Shown: in pieces, positions 1 to 9,586 of the stretch
Numbering within the stretch: the stretch's first letter is position 1
How the letters are laid out: each line of letters begins with the position of its first letter
Made by a program: the position numbers and the translations under genes
Source of the DNA: Bryobacterales bacterium
GTDB taxonomy: Bacteria; Acidobacteriota; Terriglobia; Bryobacterales; Bryobacteraceae
Direction of reading: 5' to 3'
Length of the DNA: 64,000 nucleotides
Assembly (NCBI GenBank): GCA_016789745.1
Contig: JAEUQF010000227.1
Location: 1-64,000, forward strand
The notes under the pieces: model-generated
Databases searched by the model: none
Told to the model about the DNA's origin: nothing
What the model saw: only the letters and a program-made list of their open reading frames with translations

Positions 1-258
1 CTCGATGGCGGGCTTCTTGCCGTAGGTCTTTTCGAAGCTGGCGGCGCGGGATTCCGCAACTTTGAGGTCCGGGTCGCAGAGCATCACGACTTCGGCGTTG
101 GGCTGGCTCATGATGCCCTTGATGTGGTCTTTGCCGCGACCATTGACACCGAGCACGGCGATGCGGACACGGTCATTGGCCGAGAGAGCCTGTTGTGCGG
201 CCAGATGCGAGGCCGCGGCGCCGCTGGCGCCCATCAGAAACGTTCGACGACTGCTCAT
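1..258 (-). CDS. Gfo/Idh/MocA family oxidoreductase, N-terminal part
   Basis: The first 86 codons of a gene that runs off the left edge. The product begins with a twin-arginine-like export signal (SSRRTFLMGASGAAASHL), followed by a Rossmann start, RIAVLGVNGRGKDHI, and an acidic strand end (MLCDPD) that would bind the NAD(P) ribose. This layout is typical of the exported Gfo/Idh/MocA dehydrogenases common in Acidobacteria and Planctomycetes, which act on sugars or related polyols. The substrate cannot be told from the fragment. The ATG at 258 is followed directly by the Tat signal, which supports the start. It reads in the same direction as the PQQ dehydrogenase upstream (33 bp gap), so the two may be cotranscribed. 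Confidence 0.8.
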   Translation of the reverse strand, partial: MSSRRTFLMGASGAAASHLAAQQALSANDRVRIAVLGVNGRGKDHIKGIMSQPNAEVVMLCDPDLKVAESRAASFEKTYGKKPAIE

Positions 259-291
259 AAGCGGGAGATCTCCTCACTGGATTGTAGCCGC

Positions 292-2154
292 TTACGGCAG
301 TGTGTAGGCAATCAGTTCATCGGAGAAGCCTTCGTTGTACTTGTTGCCACCGCCGGCGGCGATGACGACGTACTGCTTCTTGTTCCTACCCTGGAAGGTC
401 ATGGGGGTGGCATGTCCACTGGCCGGCAGTTTGGTCACCCACAGTTGTTTGCCGGTGTCCTTGTCGAAGGCGCGGAAGCGGCTGTCGTTCGTCGCGGCGA
501 TGAAGAGCAGGCCACCAGCGGTGATGACCGAGCCGCCCAGGTTCGAGGTGCCGGTGGGCGGGATGCCCTTGGCGGTGAGTTCTTCGAACTCGCCGAGGGG
601 CACACGCCAGCGGAACTCGCCCTTGTCCAGGTCGATGGCGGTCAGGTGGCCCCAAGGCGGCTGCTGGCAGGGGTAGCGGTTCTTGTCCCAGAAGCGCGAG
701 TAAGGCGGGCCTTGCGTGCGGTAGGGCAGCAGGGAGCCTTCGGGGCGCTTCACCATGCGGAACACCATGCCGTTATCGTGCGAGTTCACGTAGAGCGTGC
801 GGGTTTCGGGGTCGAAGGACGCACCGCCCCAGTTGGTGCCACCGTTGGTACCAGGAAACAGCACGGTGGGCTTTTCGCTGAAGGGCGTGTAGAGGTCGCC
901 GAGGATGGCGCCTTCGATGAGTTTCTCGCAGAAGGCGCGGGTTTCCGGTGTGACGTTGGTGAGTTCATCGCGCTTGAAGCTCTGGCGGGCAAACGGCGGG
1001 GGCTTTACGGGCACGGGCTGCGTCGGTGAGGTGGACTCGCCGGGCATGGTGCTGGCGGGTACGGGCTTCTCGATGATGTCGAAGATCGGCTTGCCGGTGG
1101 CGCGCTCGAAGAGGAACACGAAGCCGGTTTTGGTGACCTGTGCGACCGACGGAACCATACGGCCCTCTTTGCGAACGTCGAGCAGCACGGGCTGCGCAGG
1201 CAGGTCGTAATCCCAGATGTTGTGATGGACGGTCTGGAAATGCCAGATGCGTTTTCCGGTGGCGGCGTCGAGCGCGACAAGGGAATCGCCGTAGAGATTC
1301 GCGCCCTTGCGGTCGCCACCCCACATGTCGGCGGAGGGGGAAGTGAGCGGCAGATAGACGATGCCGCGCTGTTCGTCGACGCTAAGGATGGACCAGGCAT
1401 TAACGCCGCCGCGATCCTTCCAGCTATCGCCTTCCCATGTGTCGTTGCCGAACTCGCCTTTGTGCGGGACGGTGTGGAATCGCCAGACGAGCTTGCCGGT
1501 GAGGGCGTCGAAGGCGCGCACATCGCCGCTGGGGCCCTTGGGCTCCCCATCAGGGACGATGGAGCCGCAGATGATGAGGTTCTTGTAAACCGCGGGGGGC
1601 GAGGTCATGCCGACCGGGGCTCGACTGCCTCCGGCGACGGCGACGCCATCGGGGATCATGCCCTCTTTCAGATCCACTTTGCCCTTGTTGCCAAACGAAG
1701 CCACAGGCTCGCCATTGTTGGCGTCGATGGCGAACAGGTCGCCGTCGAGCGTGCCGTAGTAGAGGCGTTTCTGTTTGCCGTCGGTCCAATAGGCGACGCC
1801 GCGGTGGAGGAAGAGATTGCGAGCGATGCGACGTTCGAGCTTTGGATCGAAGGCCCACTTCTGCTTGCCGGTTTCGGGGTCGAGCGCGATGAGGCGGTTG
1901 AAGGCGGTGGTGAAGTAGAGCGTGCCGTCCACCATCAACGGCGTGGCTTCGAAGGCGCTGCGGATGGGCAGTGCGGAGCCGTCGCTGACGTCGCCGGTGG
2001 GAAATCGCCAGGCCAGTTTCAGTTGAGCGACGTTGCCCTTGTTGATCTGTTTGAGGCGCGAGTATTTCTGACCGCCGGCATCGCCGGCATAGTAGCGCCA
2101 GTCCTGGGCGGAGGCAGACAGGGAGAGCAGCAGGAACGCGGAAAGGGTCTTCAT
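292..2154 (-). CDS. Soluble PQQ-dependent (quinoprotein) dehydrogenase
   Basis: A 620-residue exported protein with a signal peptide (about residues 1-16, ending ASA) and a beta-propeller built of repeats of the type ALDPETGKQKW, AFDALTGKLVW, ALDAATGKRIW. The segment HHNIWDYDLPAQP near the middle matches the HHDLWDMD active-site region of membrane glucose and quinate quinoprotein dehydrogenases, whose Asp is catalytic. Unlike E. coli Gcd it has no N-terminal membrane helices, and no cytochrome c CxxCH motif is seen, so the electron acceptor must be separate. It should oxidise a sugar or alcohol in the periplasm; the substrate is unknown. It is last in the operon: its ATG overlaps the stop of the response regulator gene by 4 bp (ATGA). 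Confidence 0.88.
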   Translation of the reverse strand: MKTLSAFLLLSLSASAQDWRYYAGDAGGQKYSRLKQINKGNVAQLKLAWRFPTGDVSDGSALPIRSAFEATPLMVDGTLYFTTAFNRLIALDPETGKQKWAFDPKLERRIARNLFLHRGVAYWTDGKQKRLYYGTLDGDLFAIDANNGEPVASFGNKGKVDLKEGMIPDGVAVAGGSRAPVGMTSPPAVYKNLIICGSIVPDGEPKGPSGDVRAFDALTGKLVWRFHTVPHKGEFGNDTWEGDSWKDRGGVNAWSILSVDEQRGIVYLPLTSPSADMWGGDRKGANLYGDSLVALDAATGKRIWHFQTVHHNIWDYDLPAQPVLLDVRKEGRMVPSVAQVTKTGFVFLFERATGKPIFDIIEKPVPASTMPGESTSPTQPVPVKPPPFARQSFKRDELTNVTPETRAFCEKLIEGAILGDLYTPFSEKPTVLFPGTNGGTNWGGASFDPETRTLYVNSHDNGMVFRMVKRPEGSLLPYRTQGPPYSRFWDKNRYPCQQPPWGHLTAIDLDKGEFRWRVPLGEFEELTAKGIPPTGTSNLGGSVITAGGLLFIAATNDSRFRAFDKDTGKQLWVTKLPASGHATPMTFQGRNKKQYVVIAAGGGNKYNEGFSDELIAYTLP

Positions 2155-2630
2155 AGGAAAGCTCGAAGGAGCTTGCCTTGAATTTCTTTCAGATTGGAGT
2201 GTGCGGCGTCAAGTGCCACGATCTTCTCGCGCAGATTGCGGAGCAGCGTGGTGCGCTCGATGGCGCTTTGGATGACGAGCAACAATTGCTGGTTGTCCCA
2301 GGGTTTCTCCAGGTACTGGTAGAGGCCGACCTCATTAATGGCCTGGATGGCGCTTTGTTTGTCGGCGTGTCCGGTGAGCAGGACGCGGGCCGATTCGGGC
2401 TGGAACTGTTTGGCTTTCGCGAGCAGTTGCAGGCCGTTCATTTTGGGCATGAGATAGTCGCTGACAACGACGTCGACCGGATTGGTTTCCAGGAACTGGG
2501 CGGCTTCTTCCGGTTTGGTGAAGCCGAAGATGTGGTACTCGGTTTCCAGGCGCAGGAAGGCGCGGACACTGGTGATGACCATATCTTCGTCATCGACGAT
2601 CATGACTGCCGGCTGTGCGTTCGCGGCCAC
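2151..2630 (-). CDS. Response regulator, receiver domain with helical tail
   Basis: A 159-residue protein made of one receiver domain: acidic pair VDDED near residue 13, phosphoacceptor Asp58 in VVVSDYLMP, Thr86 region LLTGHAD, and the conserved Lys109 in YLEKPW. The YLEKPWD form is common in RpfG-like receivers. A roughly 35-residue helical tail follows with no recognisable output domain, so it probably acts by protein contact. The start is GTG at 2630, with AAGGAG about 11 bases upstream; the next ATG (2603) would cut off the N-terminal residues before the first strand. It sits 14 bp behind the histidine kinase gene, its likely partner, and is translationally coupled to the PQQ dehydrogenase. 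Confidence 0.87.
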   Translation of the reverse strand: MAANAQPAVMIVDDEDMVITSVRAFLRLETEYHIFGFTKPEEAAQFLETNPVDVVVSDYLMPKMNGLQLLAKAKQFQPESARVLLTGHADKQSAIQAINEVGLYQYLEKPWDNQQLLLVIQSAIERTTLLRNLREKIVALDAAHSNLKEIQGKLLRAFL

Positions 2631-2644
2631 TGTGGGTATGCTCC

Positions 2645-3451
2645 TTAGCTCTGCTTACTGATGCTGCGGGGGTGTTCAATCGGAATGCGGACATGGAAGG
2701 TGGTTCCCTGCCCAGGCACGCTGTCGAAATCGATGGTGCCCAAGTGGGTGTCGACCACGATCTCACGGGTGATGGCAAGACCGAGGCCGGTGCCTTCGCC
2801 GACGGGTTTGGTGGTGAAGCCCGGCGAGAAGATCCGAGCCCGGTGTTCCGGGGCGATGCCCTTGCCGGTGTCGGTGATAGCGACATGGACGCAGGCGTCC
2901 TCGACGGAGGTCTTGACAGTGACAGTGCCCTCGTTCTCGATAGCCTGGCCGGCGTTCACCAGGAGATTCAGAAATACCTGGCTCATCAATTGGGGGAAAC
3001 ACTCCACCTCGGGGATCTCTCCGTAGTCTTCCACCAGGGAGATGCGGCGTCGGTATTCGCAGCCGGCGAGTTTAAGGGTATCGCGGAGAAGGTCGTTCAG
3101 ATCCATGCGGCCGAGTTGGCCTTCATTGACGCGAACGAAGGTTTTGAGACCGCGGATGACAGACGAGATGCGGTCACAGGCCAGCTTGTCTACCGCGGCG
3201 AGGCTCTTCAGCGTGTCCAGGATGTCGACGGCTTTGGCGGGCGGTGCGGTGCCCTTCTCGATGGAATCGGCCAGGAGCTTGCTCAGCGTGTCGAGCCAGC
3301 GCCCGAGCACTTCGTTGTTGGAGCGGATGGAGCCGATGGGCGTATTAATTTCGTGGACAACCTTGGCGGTCAGCCGTCCGACGGAAGCCATGCGATACAG
3401 CTCCGAGAGCTGGCGCGAGTCGGCGACGGCGGGCTTTGCTTGTTCGGTCAT
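2645..3451 (-). CDS. Soluble sensor histidine kinase
   Basis: A 268-residue kinase without membrane segments. The phosphoacceptor His33 lies in VVHEINTPIGS, and the ATP-binding domain shows the N box (NLLVNAGQAI), G1 (DTGKGIAPE) and G2 (GEGTGLGLAI). Only about 30 residues precede the H box, so there is no sensor domain of its own; input probably comes through another protein. The gene lies 20 bp behind a cyclic-nucleotide-binding protein and 14 bp ahead of a response regulator, which suggests a chain from nucleotide sensing to phosphorelay. The NTP motif (HEINTPIGSI) is of the type found in cytoplasmic kinases that work as part of larger complexes. Confidence 0.88.
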   Translation of the reverse strand: MTEQAKPAVADSRQLSELYRMASVGRLTAKVVHEINTPIGSIRSNNEVLGRWLDTLSKLLADSIEKGTAPPAKAVDILDTLKSLAAVDKLACDRISSVIRGLKTFVRVNEGQLGRMDLNDLLRDTLKLAGCEYRRRISLVEDYGEIPEVECFPQLMSQVFLNLLVNAGQAIENEGTVTVKTSVEDACVHVAITDTGKGIAPEHRARIFSPGFTTKPVGEGTGLGLAITREIVVDTHLGTIDFDSVPGQGTTFHVRIPIEHPRSISKQS

Positions 3452-3471
3452 CTGGGGCAGTACTCCACTTC

Positions 3472-3894
3472 CTATTGTTCCACCAGCTTGCGGAACCGTT
3501 TGACGAGCGTGGCAAAGATGGAGGCGGTGATCTCCATATTGTCGGACAGCAGATCGTAAAAGTCGTCGCGCTGGATGCGCAGGAGGCGGGCGCCGGACTT
3601 GCCTGTGCGCGCGGTGAGCGACATGGGTTCGGGGTCGAAGAGACTCCAGGCACCGATGACCTCGTTCTGGGTAGCGGTGTGGAGCAGGTCGCTTCCGCGG
3701 AGGATATCGACGCTGCCGTCCAGGACGACATAAAGCGATTCCTGTTGTTTACCGTCAATTACGGAATCGCCGGGGGCAACGCTCAGTTCGCGGGCGATGG
3801 TGGCAACGCGGGCCAACTGGTCCGGCGTGAGGTTTCGGAGCAGATCCACCGCTTCGAGCGCGATTACCTTTTCGATGAGATTCAGTTCCGGCAT
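3472..3894 (-). CDS. Cyclic-nucleotide-binding domain protein
   Basis: A 140-residue stand-alone cNMP-binding (Crp-like beta-barrel) domain with no DNA-binding helix-turn-helix. The barrel is seen in ARELSVAPGDSVIDGKQQES, LYVVLDGSVDILRG and NEVIGAWSLFDPEPM. The Arg expected in the phosphate-binding cassette of a true cAMP binder is not obvious, so ligand binding is uncertain. I take the ATG at 3894 (MPELNLIEKV); a longer open frame to 4050 exists but would overlap the 3' end of the upstream gene by more than 140 bp. The gene follows the HEAT-repeat transporter by 14 bp. Proteins of this transporter class often carry a fused cNMP domain, and here it appears as a separate chain. Confidence 0.82.
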   Translation of the reverse strand: MPELNLIEKVIALEAVDLLRNLTPDQLARVATIARELSVAPGDSVIDGKQQESLYVVLDGSVDILRGSDLLHTATQNEVIGAWSLFDPEPMSLTARTGKSGARLLRIQRDDFYDLLSDNMEITASIFATLVKRFRKLVEQ

Positions 3895-3908
3895 GTGGAT
3901 TCCTTGCT

Positions 3909-6665
3909 TCAGGCAGCGAGTTGCGCGACAGCCATATCCGCGACCCTTCCAACTTCCAGGCCGGCACCCTGTCTGAGTTCTTGGATGCGCGGGAGCAGAG
4001 AATGGATGCCGAGCTCGGCGGCGGCCGCCATGGAACAGCAGACCAGCCATTCCTCGCCCGAGTCAAGCAGGGTGCGAATGGCGCGCTCGGCGTCGAGCGA
4101 TTGCAGGCCGAACTCTTCGCGGCCGCGCTCGGCCAGATGCTCGGGGGCGTCGAACAGCGGCAGCAGCAGTTTCTTGTGCGGGCGTTCGAGGGTGTTATCG
4201 AGGAACTCGATCGCGGTAGACACCTCTTCGGCCTTACCGCGATTGACGGCCAGGTAGGCGGCGTACACTTCGCGGGGCGGATACTTGAGGCCGAGCAGAT
4301 AGAACAGGCGCTGGATGGTGGCTTTGAGCCTCTCTTCCAATGTCGCGGCGAGCAAGCCGGTGGCTTTGTGGCGGTCCTGGTTCTGGCGCAGGGGCGCAAG
4401 GGCGGCATGCAGTTCGTAGTAGTTGCGCGCTTCTTTCAGGATCTGGTCACTCACGGAGGTGCGTCCAAAGTTGAGCTTGGGGGCCGTCTCGCGCAAGCGA
4501 TGGAGGGCGCGGAGGACCGCGGAGCGCACGGAGAGATCGCTTTCGGCGATAGCCTCCATGAGTACGTCGACGGAACGCTGGTGGGGAATCTGTTGCAGCG
4601 CGCGGGCGATGTGGCGGCGCGAGGAAGCCGAGGAGGAGGGGTCCATCAGCAGGTCGCCGAGGGTGCCGGTGATGCGCGGGCCGAAGGCGGCCAGCGCCGA
4701 GAGAGCAGAGCCGCGCAGGCGGGATTCGCAAAGGCGATCCACCATCGGTGCGATGTAGGAGCGGTCCTGGAGGACGGAGGCGGTACGGAAGGCGGCTTCG
4801 GCGACGCGAGGATCGGGATCGCGCAGCAGGGGCAGCAGGTCGGCGTGATGCGTGTCCGGGAAGCCGCGAAGGGCGAGGGCGGCGAGGCGGCGCCGGTGCG
4901 GCTGCGCGCTGGACTTGCACTGCGAGAACCAATCGGTGGCGAGCAGTTCACGGGCAACCGCAGGAGAGTCGGCCAGGAAGTCGACGGTGCTTTCCTGCAC
5001 CTGATCGTTGGTGTGATCGAGGAGGGTTCGGGCCAGGCGTGCGACCTCCGGACTAAAGGTGAGCGCGTAGGCAACGGCGGGAGCCAGCGTTGGCGAATGT
5101 TCTCCGGCGCGGAAGGAACGCAGTTCGCGGAGCGAGCGATCCAGAAGCGCGGCATGCCCGGATTTGCGGGCCAGTTCGAGCACCTTGGCGCGGACGTCGG
5201 GGTGCGGGCTGTCTGCTAGTTCATCGAGCAGTGGGCCGAGCGCGGCGCTCTGTGAGGCTTCGAGAAGAGATAGCGCATAAGCCGCCTGGCGTGGGTTGCC
5301 TTGGCGGGCAGTGCTTTCGAGTAGCTGGATGGTAGCCGGGTCACTGACGCTGACACGGACGCTTTCGATATCGAGACGGCGGGATTCCAGGCGCTTGCGC
5401 ACGGTGGAGATGTACTCGCGGCGGGCGATGGCGGACAGGTACATCCAGCCGATACAAGACACCATTACGATGACCGAGACGTAGCGGACTTCCAGGTCAA
5501 CCAAGCCTGCCAGGATGAGGATGCCGCCGCCAAGGCCGCGGGCAAAGCGGTCGACAAAAATGTCGACAAAGGCCTTGGTGCGATTTTTCAGTTCGGTGGG
5601 CAGCGGCAGGTAGAGCAATTCCATGCCGGTGCGATTGAAGGTGTAGCGGGTGGCGGCTTCGGCCAAGCGGGCGGAGGCGGTGGAGAGAACGCTGGGAAAG
5701 GCGAGCGTGGCGATGGAGGCGAGGGTGATGGTGGCGGGCATGATCTGCAGCGTGCCGCCAACGCCGAACAAGCGCACGACCAAGGCCGTGAGAAAGAACT
5801 GGAAGAAGAATGTGATGAGGTTGAGATATATGCCGAAGAAGCTGCCGAGAAAGACGGTCATCTGCTCTTTGCTCTGGTAGTTGGCCTTCGCCATGGCGCT
5901 GAACTGATATTCGACCAGCACATCGACGATGTAGGTGATCGTGATGATACCGACGATGACCTGCAGATGGCGGTACTCCACCACGGCTGCGACAATATCC
6001 TTGAAGTGAAACTCGGCTTCTTCTTCGTCGGCGCCCTTGGCCCGATCCAGTTGAACGCCAGGTTGGCGGGTGAGGCCGACATAGGCCAAGTACGCCATGA
6101 GCACCATGAAGGCGCTGGCCAGGACCAGGTTGTTCACGCCGAACAGCTTGGTGGCGTAGGCGGTGAACGTGCCGCCGAAGGCCGCGCCGATGACGGCACC
6201 AACGCCGAGGACGCCATAGAGGCGCTTGGCTTCGCGCGAATTGAAGACGTTCGCCGCGACCAGCCAGCCCTGGCTGACGAGCATGATGCTGAACAGGCTT
6301 ACCCAGATATTGAAGAGGTAGAATAGCCAGGCGCCGGGGTTGGGCCGGTTCAGGAGCGCCCAAAGGATCACCAGGCAAGCAATGGAGATGATGGTGGAGC
6401 CGAGAACCGCCTTGCTCAGCGAAGAGCGGATGGCGACCTTGGTATAGACGAATGCCAGGACGCCCCCAACCGCGGCGATGAGGATGTAAAGCCAGGGGAG
6501 TTTGTCGATGTCGAACTTCGTGAGAAAGAGGGCGCGGGAAACCGGCTTGAGGATGTAATAGGCAAACAGGACGAACAGCAGATTGAGGAACATGAACAAC
6601 ACCCGCCCGCGTTCGTTGGGCCGGATGTCAAAGAAGCTGCGCCAGAGTTGCCGGAGAGCGTTCAT
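3909..6665 (-). CDS. Nucleotide transporter-like (TLC/Npt) protein with HEAT repeats
   Basis: A 918-residue protein. Residues about 1-430 hold around a dozen hydrophobic helices of the ATP/ADP translocase (TLC) or MFS type, opening with FFDIRPNERGRVLFMFLN. The rest is a soluble alpha-helical region of HEAT-like repeats (for example LLDELADSPHPDVRAKVLEL and LLPLLRDPDPRVAEAAF). TLC carriers exchange nucleotides in intracellular bacteria and plastids; related HEAT- or cNMP-fused forms in free-living bacteria have unknown substrates. I start at the ATG at 6665, which has GGAGG seven bases upstream; an upstream in-frame extension to 6734 lacks such a site. It is first in a five-gene operon with a cNMP-binding protein, kinase, response regulator and PQQ dehydrogenase. 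Confidence 0.83.
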   Translation of the reverse strand: MNALRQLWRSFFDIRPNERGRVLFMFLNLLFVLFAYYILKPVSRALFLTKFDIDKLPWLYILIAAVGGVLAFVYTKVAIRSSLSKAVLGSTIISIACLVILWALLNRPNPGAWLFYLFNIWVSLFSIMLVSQGWLVAANVFNSREAKRLYGVLGVGAVIGAAFGGTFTAYATKLFGVNNLVLASAFMVLMAYLAYVGLTRQPGVQLDRAKGADEEEAEFHFKDIVAAVVEYRHLQVIVGIITITYIVDVLVEYQFSAMAKANYQSKEQMTVFLGSFFGIYLNLITFFFQFFLTALVVRLFGVGGTLQIMPATITLASIATLAFPSVLSTASARLAEAATRYTFNRTGMELLYLPLPTELKNRTKAFVDIFVDRFARGLGGGILILAGLVDLEVRYVSVIVMVSCIGWMYLSAIARREYISTVRKRLESRRLDIESVRVSVSDPATIQLLESTARQGNPRQAAYALSLLEASQSAALGPLLDELADSPHPDVRAKVLELARKSGHAALLDRSLRELRSFRAGEHSPTLAPAVAYALTFSPEVARLARTLLDHTNDQVQESTVDFLADSPAVARELLATDWFSQCKSSAQPHRRRLAALALRGFPDTHHADLLPLLRDPDPRVAEAAFRTASVLQDRSYIAPMVDRLCESRLRGSALSALAAFGPRITGTLGDLLMDPSSSASSRRHIARALQQIPHQRSVDVLMEAIAESDLSVRSAVLRALHRLRETAPKLNFGRTSVSDQILKEARNYYELHAALAPLRQNQDRHKATGLLAATLEERLKATIQRLFYLLGLKYPPREVYAAYLAVNRGKAEEVSTAIEFLDNTLERPHKKLLLPLFDAPEHLAERGREEFGLQSLDAERAIRTLLDSGEEWLVCCSMAAAAELGIHSLLPRIQELRQGAGLEVGRVADMAVAQLAA

Positions 6666-6766
6666 TGGAACCTCCCCATCATAGCCTGACGTGAGTAGCC
6701 GGGGCCGGAAATCGGGACGAACGACGAGGCGCAACCTGCAAGCGACAGACGAATTACACTATCGGT

Positions 6767-7714
6767 ATGCTGTTGTCGCGTGTCGCCCTGGGGTGTGTGC
6801 TGCTGTGTGGACTGGTGTGGGCCCAGGCGCCCAAGCCGGTGGATAAGAAGGCGATTCTGGAAGCGCTCCAAATAGGTGGGCTTACCCAGAATGAACTGGT
6901 GAACTTTGTCCGTCAACGGGGCGTGGAGTTTCAGCCGACGCCGGCCGATGAGGCGCAGTTGAAGAAGGCCGGAGCTTCGCTGGCACTGGTGTCGGCGATC
7001 AAGAACAGTTATCGGGGGGCCTCGGCGTCCGCGCCGGCATCGACGCCGCGGGTGACGAGCACGAAGCCGCTGACAAAGCCTGAGCTGTTGACGCTGTTGC
7101 AGGCGCAGACGCCGGCCGAGCGGATCACGGCGATTGCGAGGGATCGAGGCCTGGATTTCCGGATTACGCCGGATGTGCAGGGGCAGCTGCAGGCCGCGGG
7201 TGCGGGGCCGGACCTGGTGGATTCTCTGGTACGGCTGCAGCCGAATCACGCGCCGGTGGCGTTGCCGCCGAAGAAAGTGATGGGACGGGCGTTGCTGCCG
7301 GAAGGAAGTGCGACGGCTGGGGCACCCGAAGCCTTGCCCGCGGTGGCTGCGAGCGCACCGGAACCGGTGACAGGCGGTGTGATGCCGGCGAAGTTGGAGA
7401 AGGCCAGCATCCACAGCCTGCGCGATGTGAAGAAGTTGTTCGTAGAGCCGTTACCGGGTGGCTTGGATGCGGCGCTGCGGAGTGAGATCGGGCGGCAGAT
7501 GGGGAAGCGGCTGGCGTTGGCCGGCAGCCGGGAGGAAGCCGATGCGGTGTTGGGCGGAGTAGGTGCGCTTTCGATTGTGGACACGAGCGGGACGCGGGTT
7601 TTGTGGGCGGAGGATAGCAAGGGCAAGAGCGCGATTGCATCCGTGAAGCCCGGCAGCGCACAGGCGGTGGCGGAGAAACTGGTGGGACGGATGAAGAAGG
7701 CATTTCCGAATTAA
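6767..7714 (+). CDS. Exported hypothetical protein with internal repeat
   Basis: A 315-residue protein with a clear signal peptide (MLLSRVALGCVLLCGLVWAQ). I do not recognise the family. Two related helical segments of about 45 residues can be aligned: residues about 38-83 (LTQNELVNFVRQRGVEFQ, then PTPADEAQLKKAGASLALV) and about 103-150 (AERITAIARDRGLDFR, then ITPDVQGQLQAAGAGPDLV). A Pro/Ala-rich linker follows, and the last 100 residues form a separate alpha/beta domain (DVKKLFVEPL to ALSIVDTSGTRVLWAEDSKGK). It is divergent from the transporter-HEAT gene, with about 100 bp between the starts. Probably periplasmic. Confidence 0.75.
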   Translation: MLLSRVALGCVLLCGLVWAQAPKPVDKKAILEALQIGGLTQNELVNFVRQRGVEFQPTPADEAQLKKAGASLALVSAIKNSYRGASASAPASTPRVTSTKPLTKPELLTLLQAQTPAERITAIARDRGLDFRITPDVQGQLQAAGAGPDLVDSLVRLQPNHAPVALPPKKVMGRALLPEGSATAGAPEALPAVAASAPEPVTGGVMPAKLEKASIHSLRDVKKLFVEPLPGGLDAALRSEIGRQMGKRLALAGSREEADAVLGGVGALSIVDTSGTRVLWAEDSKGKSAIASVKPGSAQAVAEKLVGRMKKAFPN

Positions 7715-7756
7715 CACTTCAAGCGTGCCTCCCGATGAGATGGGGAGAGGTCGGCA

Positions 7757-8179
7757 ATGCAGATTCAATCGGCGGGAGCCGGATTTAGTGGACACGGGTC
7801 TGGAGTGGAGCGGTTTGCGCGGGCGGACCGGAATCAGCAAGTCGAGGTAAGGGCCAGCCGGCGTGAGTCTGTGGACTTGAAGCTGCAAACGGCGGATGGG
7901 GACACCGTAACGCTGTCGGCGCGGGCTCTGGATGCACTGGAGCGGGGCGGGAGTGCATCGGCGGTTGGGCTGGAGATTTCCATTGAGGGCAATCTGAGCG
8001 CGGACGAGTTGAAGGACGTGCAGCAGGCGGCGCGATCTCTGCTGAAGGCGCTGACCCAGGCACAGCGAGGGAATACGCAGGGGGCGTTGCGGAGTCTGGC
8101 GTCGATTGGGCAGCAGGATAACATCGCCTCAGCCAGTTTCCACTACGAACGCCAGCACAGCATCTCGTACTACGCTTAG
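7757..8179 (+). CDS. Conserved hypothetical protein, 140 residues
   Basis: A small soluble protein with no signal peptide. The middle reads [20 protein letters not shown], a beta-rich pattern like that in other bacterial proteins of unknown role that carry 'TQDGDVVTIS' segments. The C-terminal half is helical ([25 protein letters not shown]). It starts at the ATG at 7757 behind GAGAGG and lies 42 bp after the exported protein, so both may be cotranscribed. It ends in a 4 bp convergent overlap with the DUF1501 gene. No function is assigned. Confidence 0.65.
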   Translation: MQIQSAGAGFSGHGSGVERFARADRNQQVEVRASRRESVDLKLQTADGDTVTLSARALDALERGGSASAVGLEISIEGNLSADELKDVQQAARSLLKALTQAQRGNTQGALRSLASIGQQDNIASASFHYERQHSISYYA

Positions 8180-9586
8180 GCCAGCATCCCCTTGATGACG
8201 TTGCCACCGAAATCGGTGAGCTTTTCGTGGCGGCCGTTGTGGAGATACCAGAGCCTGTGCTGATCCAGGCCCATCAGGTGCAACATGGTGGCGTGGAAGT
8301 CGCGCATGTGCAGGCCGTTAATCGCGCGAAGGCCAAACTCGTCGGTTTCCCCTAATACCGAGCCCGCCTTCACGCCGCCGCCGGCGAACCACATCGTGAA
8401 TCCGTGCGGGTTGTGGTCGCGGCCATTGCCGGATTCCGACATCGGCAGACGGCCGAACTCGCTGCCCCAAATCACTAAGGTCGAATCGAGCAGGCCGCGG
8501 GCTTTCAGGTCCTTGAGAAGGCCGGCGATGGGCTTGTCGGTAAGGCTGCACATCTTCTCGTGGTTCTTCACGATGTCGCTATGGGCGTCCCACTGGATGC
8601 TGACCGGGCCGCCGCCCGAGTAGACCTGCACGAAGCGGACGCCGCGCTCCACCATGCGGCGCGCCAACAGCAGGCGGGTGCCGAAGTCGTTGGTGTGCTT
8701 TTCGTCCAAGCCGTACAGTTTGCGGGTGGCTTCGGATTCCTTGTTGAGGTCGACGGCTTCGGGCGCATGGCTTTGCATGCGGAAGGCGAGTTCGTAGGAA
8801 CTGATGCGGGCCGCCATCTCGGTATCGGCATCCTCGGTGTCGAGCTCATTCATTTGCTGAACGAGGCCCAGGGTGCGGCGCTGGCGTTCGGCGGTCATGC
8901 CGGCGGGAGGCTTCAGGTGGAGGATAGGAGTAGGGCCGCTGCGCAGCAAAGTGCCCTGATGAACGGCGGGCAGGAAGCCGGAGCCCCAGCAGGGAGTGCC
9001 GCCTTCCGGGGTGCCTTCGGGCTGCGGCATGACAACGTAAGCCGGCAGGTTATCGCTTTCCGAGCCGAGCCCGTAGGTAACCCACGCGCCCATGCTGGGA
9101 TAGCCCATCAGGATGCGGCCGCTATGCACCTGGTACATGGCCGGGGCATGCACGACGCTTTCGGTATAGAAGTTGCGAACGATGCACATGTCATCGACGC
9201 ATTGCGAAAGATGGGGGAAGAGCGTGGAGACCCAGGCGCCCGACTGTCCGTGTTGTTTGAATTGCCAGGGCGAACTGAGGATGGGAGTACTGCCGTCGGT
9301 GAACTGGCTCTTGATCTCACCGAAGCTTGCCGGAAGGCGCTGGCCTTCGTACTTCTTGAGGCTGGGCTTGGGATCAAAGGTGTCGATCTGGCTGGGAGCG
9401 CCCACCATGAACAGGAAGATGACGGATTTGGCTTTGGCGGGGAAATGTTGGGGTTTGGCGGCCAGCGGGCTGACCCGCGGTTTGGCGAGGCCTTCCCGCA
9501 CCAGCAGGCTTTGGAGAGCAAGCGCACCGAAGCCGTGGGCGGCACCGCGGAGGATGTCGCGGCGGGAGCGGGCGGGGCGGAAGTGA

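Noticed and set aside
124-1029. Long plus-strand open frame opposite the PQQ dehydrogenase gene
   Set aside because: Low-complexity Gly/Ala/Val-rich translation typical of the antisense frame of a GC-rich gene; the minus-strand gene has clear family motifs.
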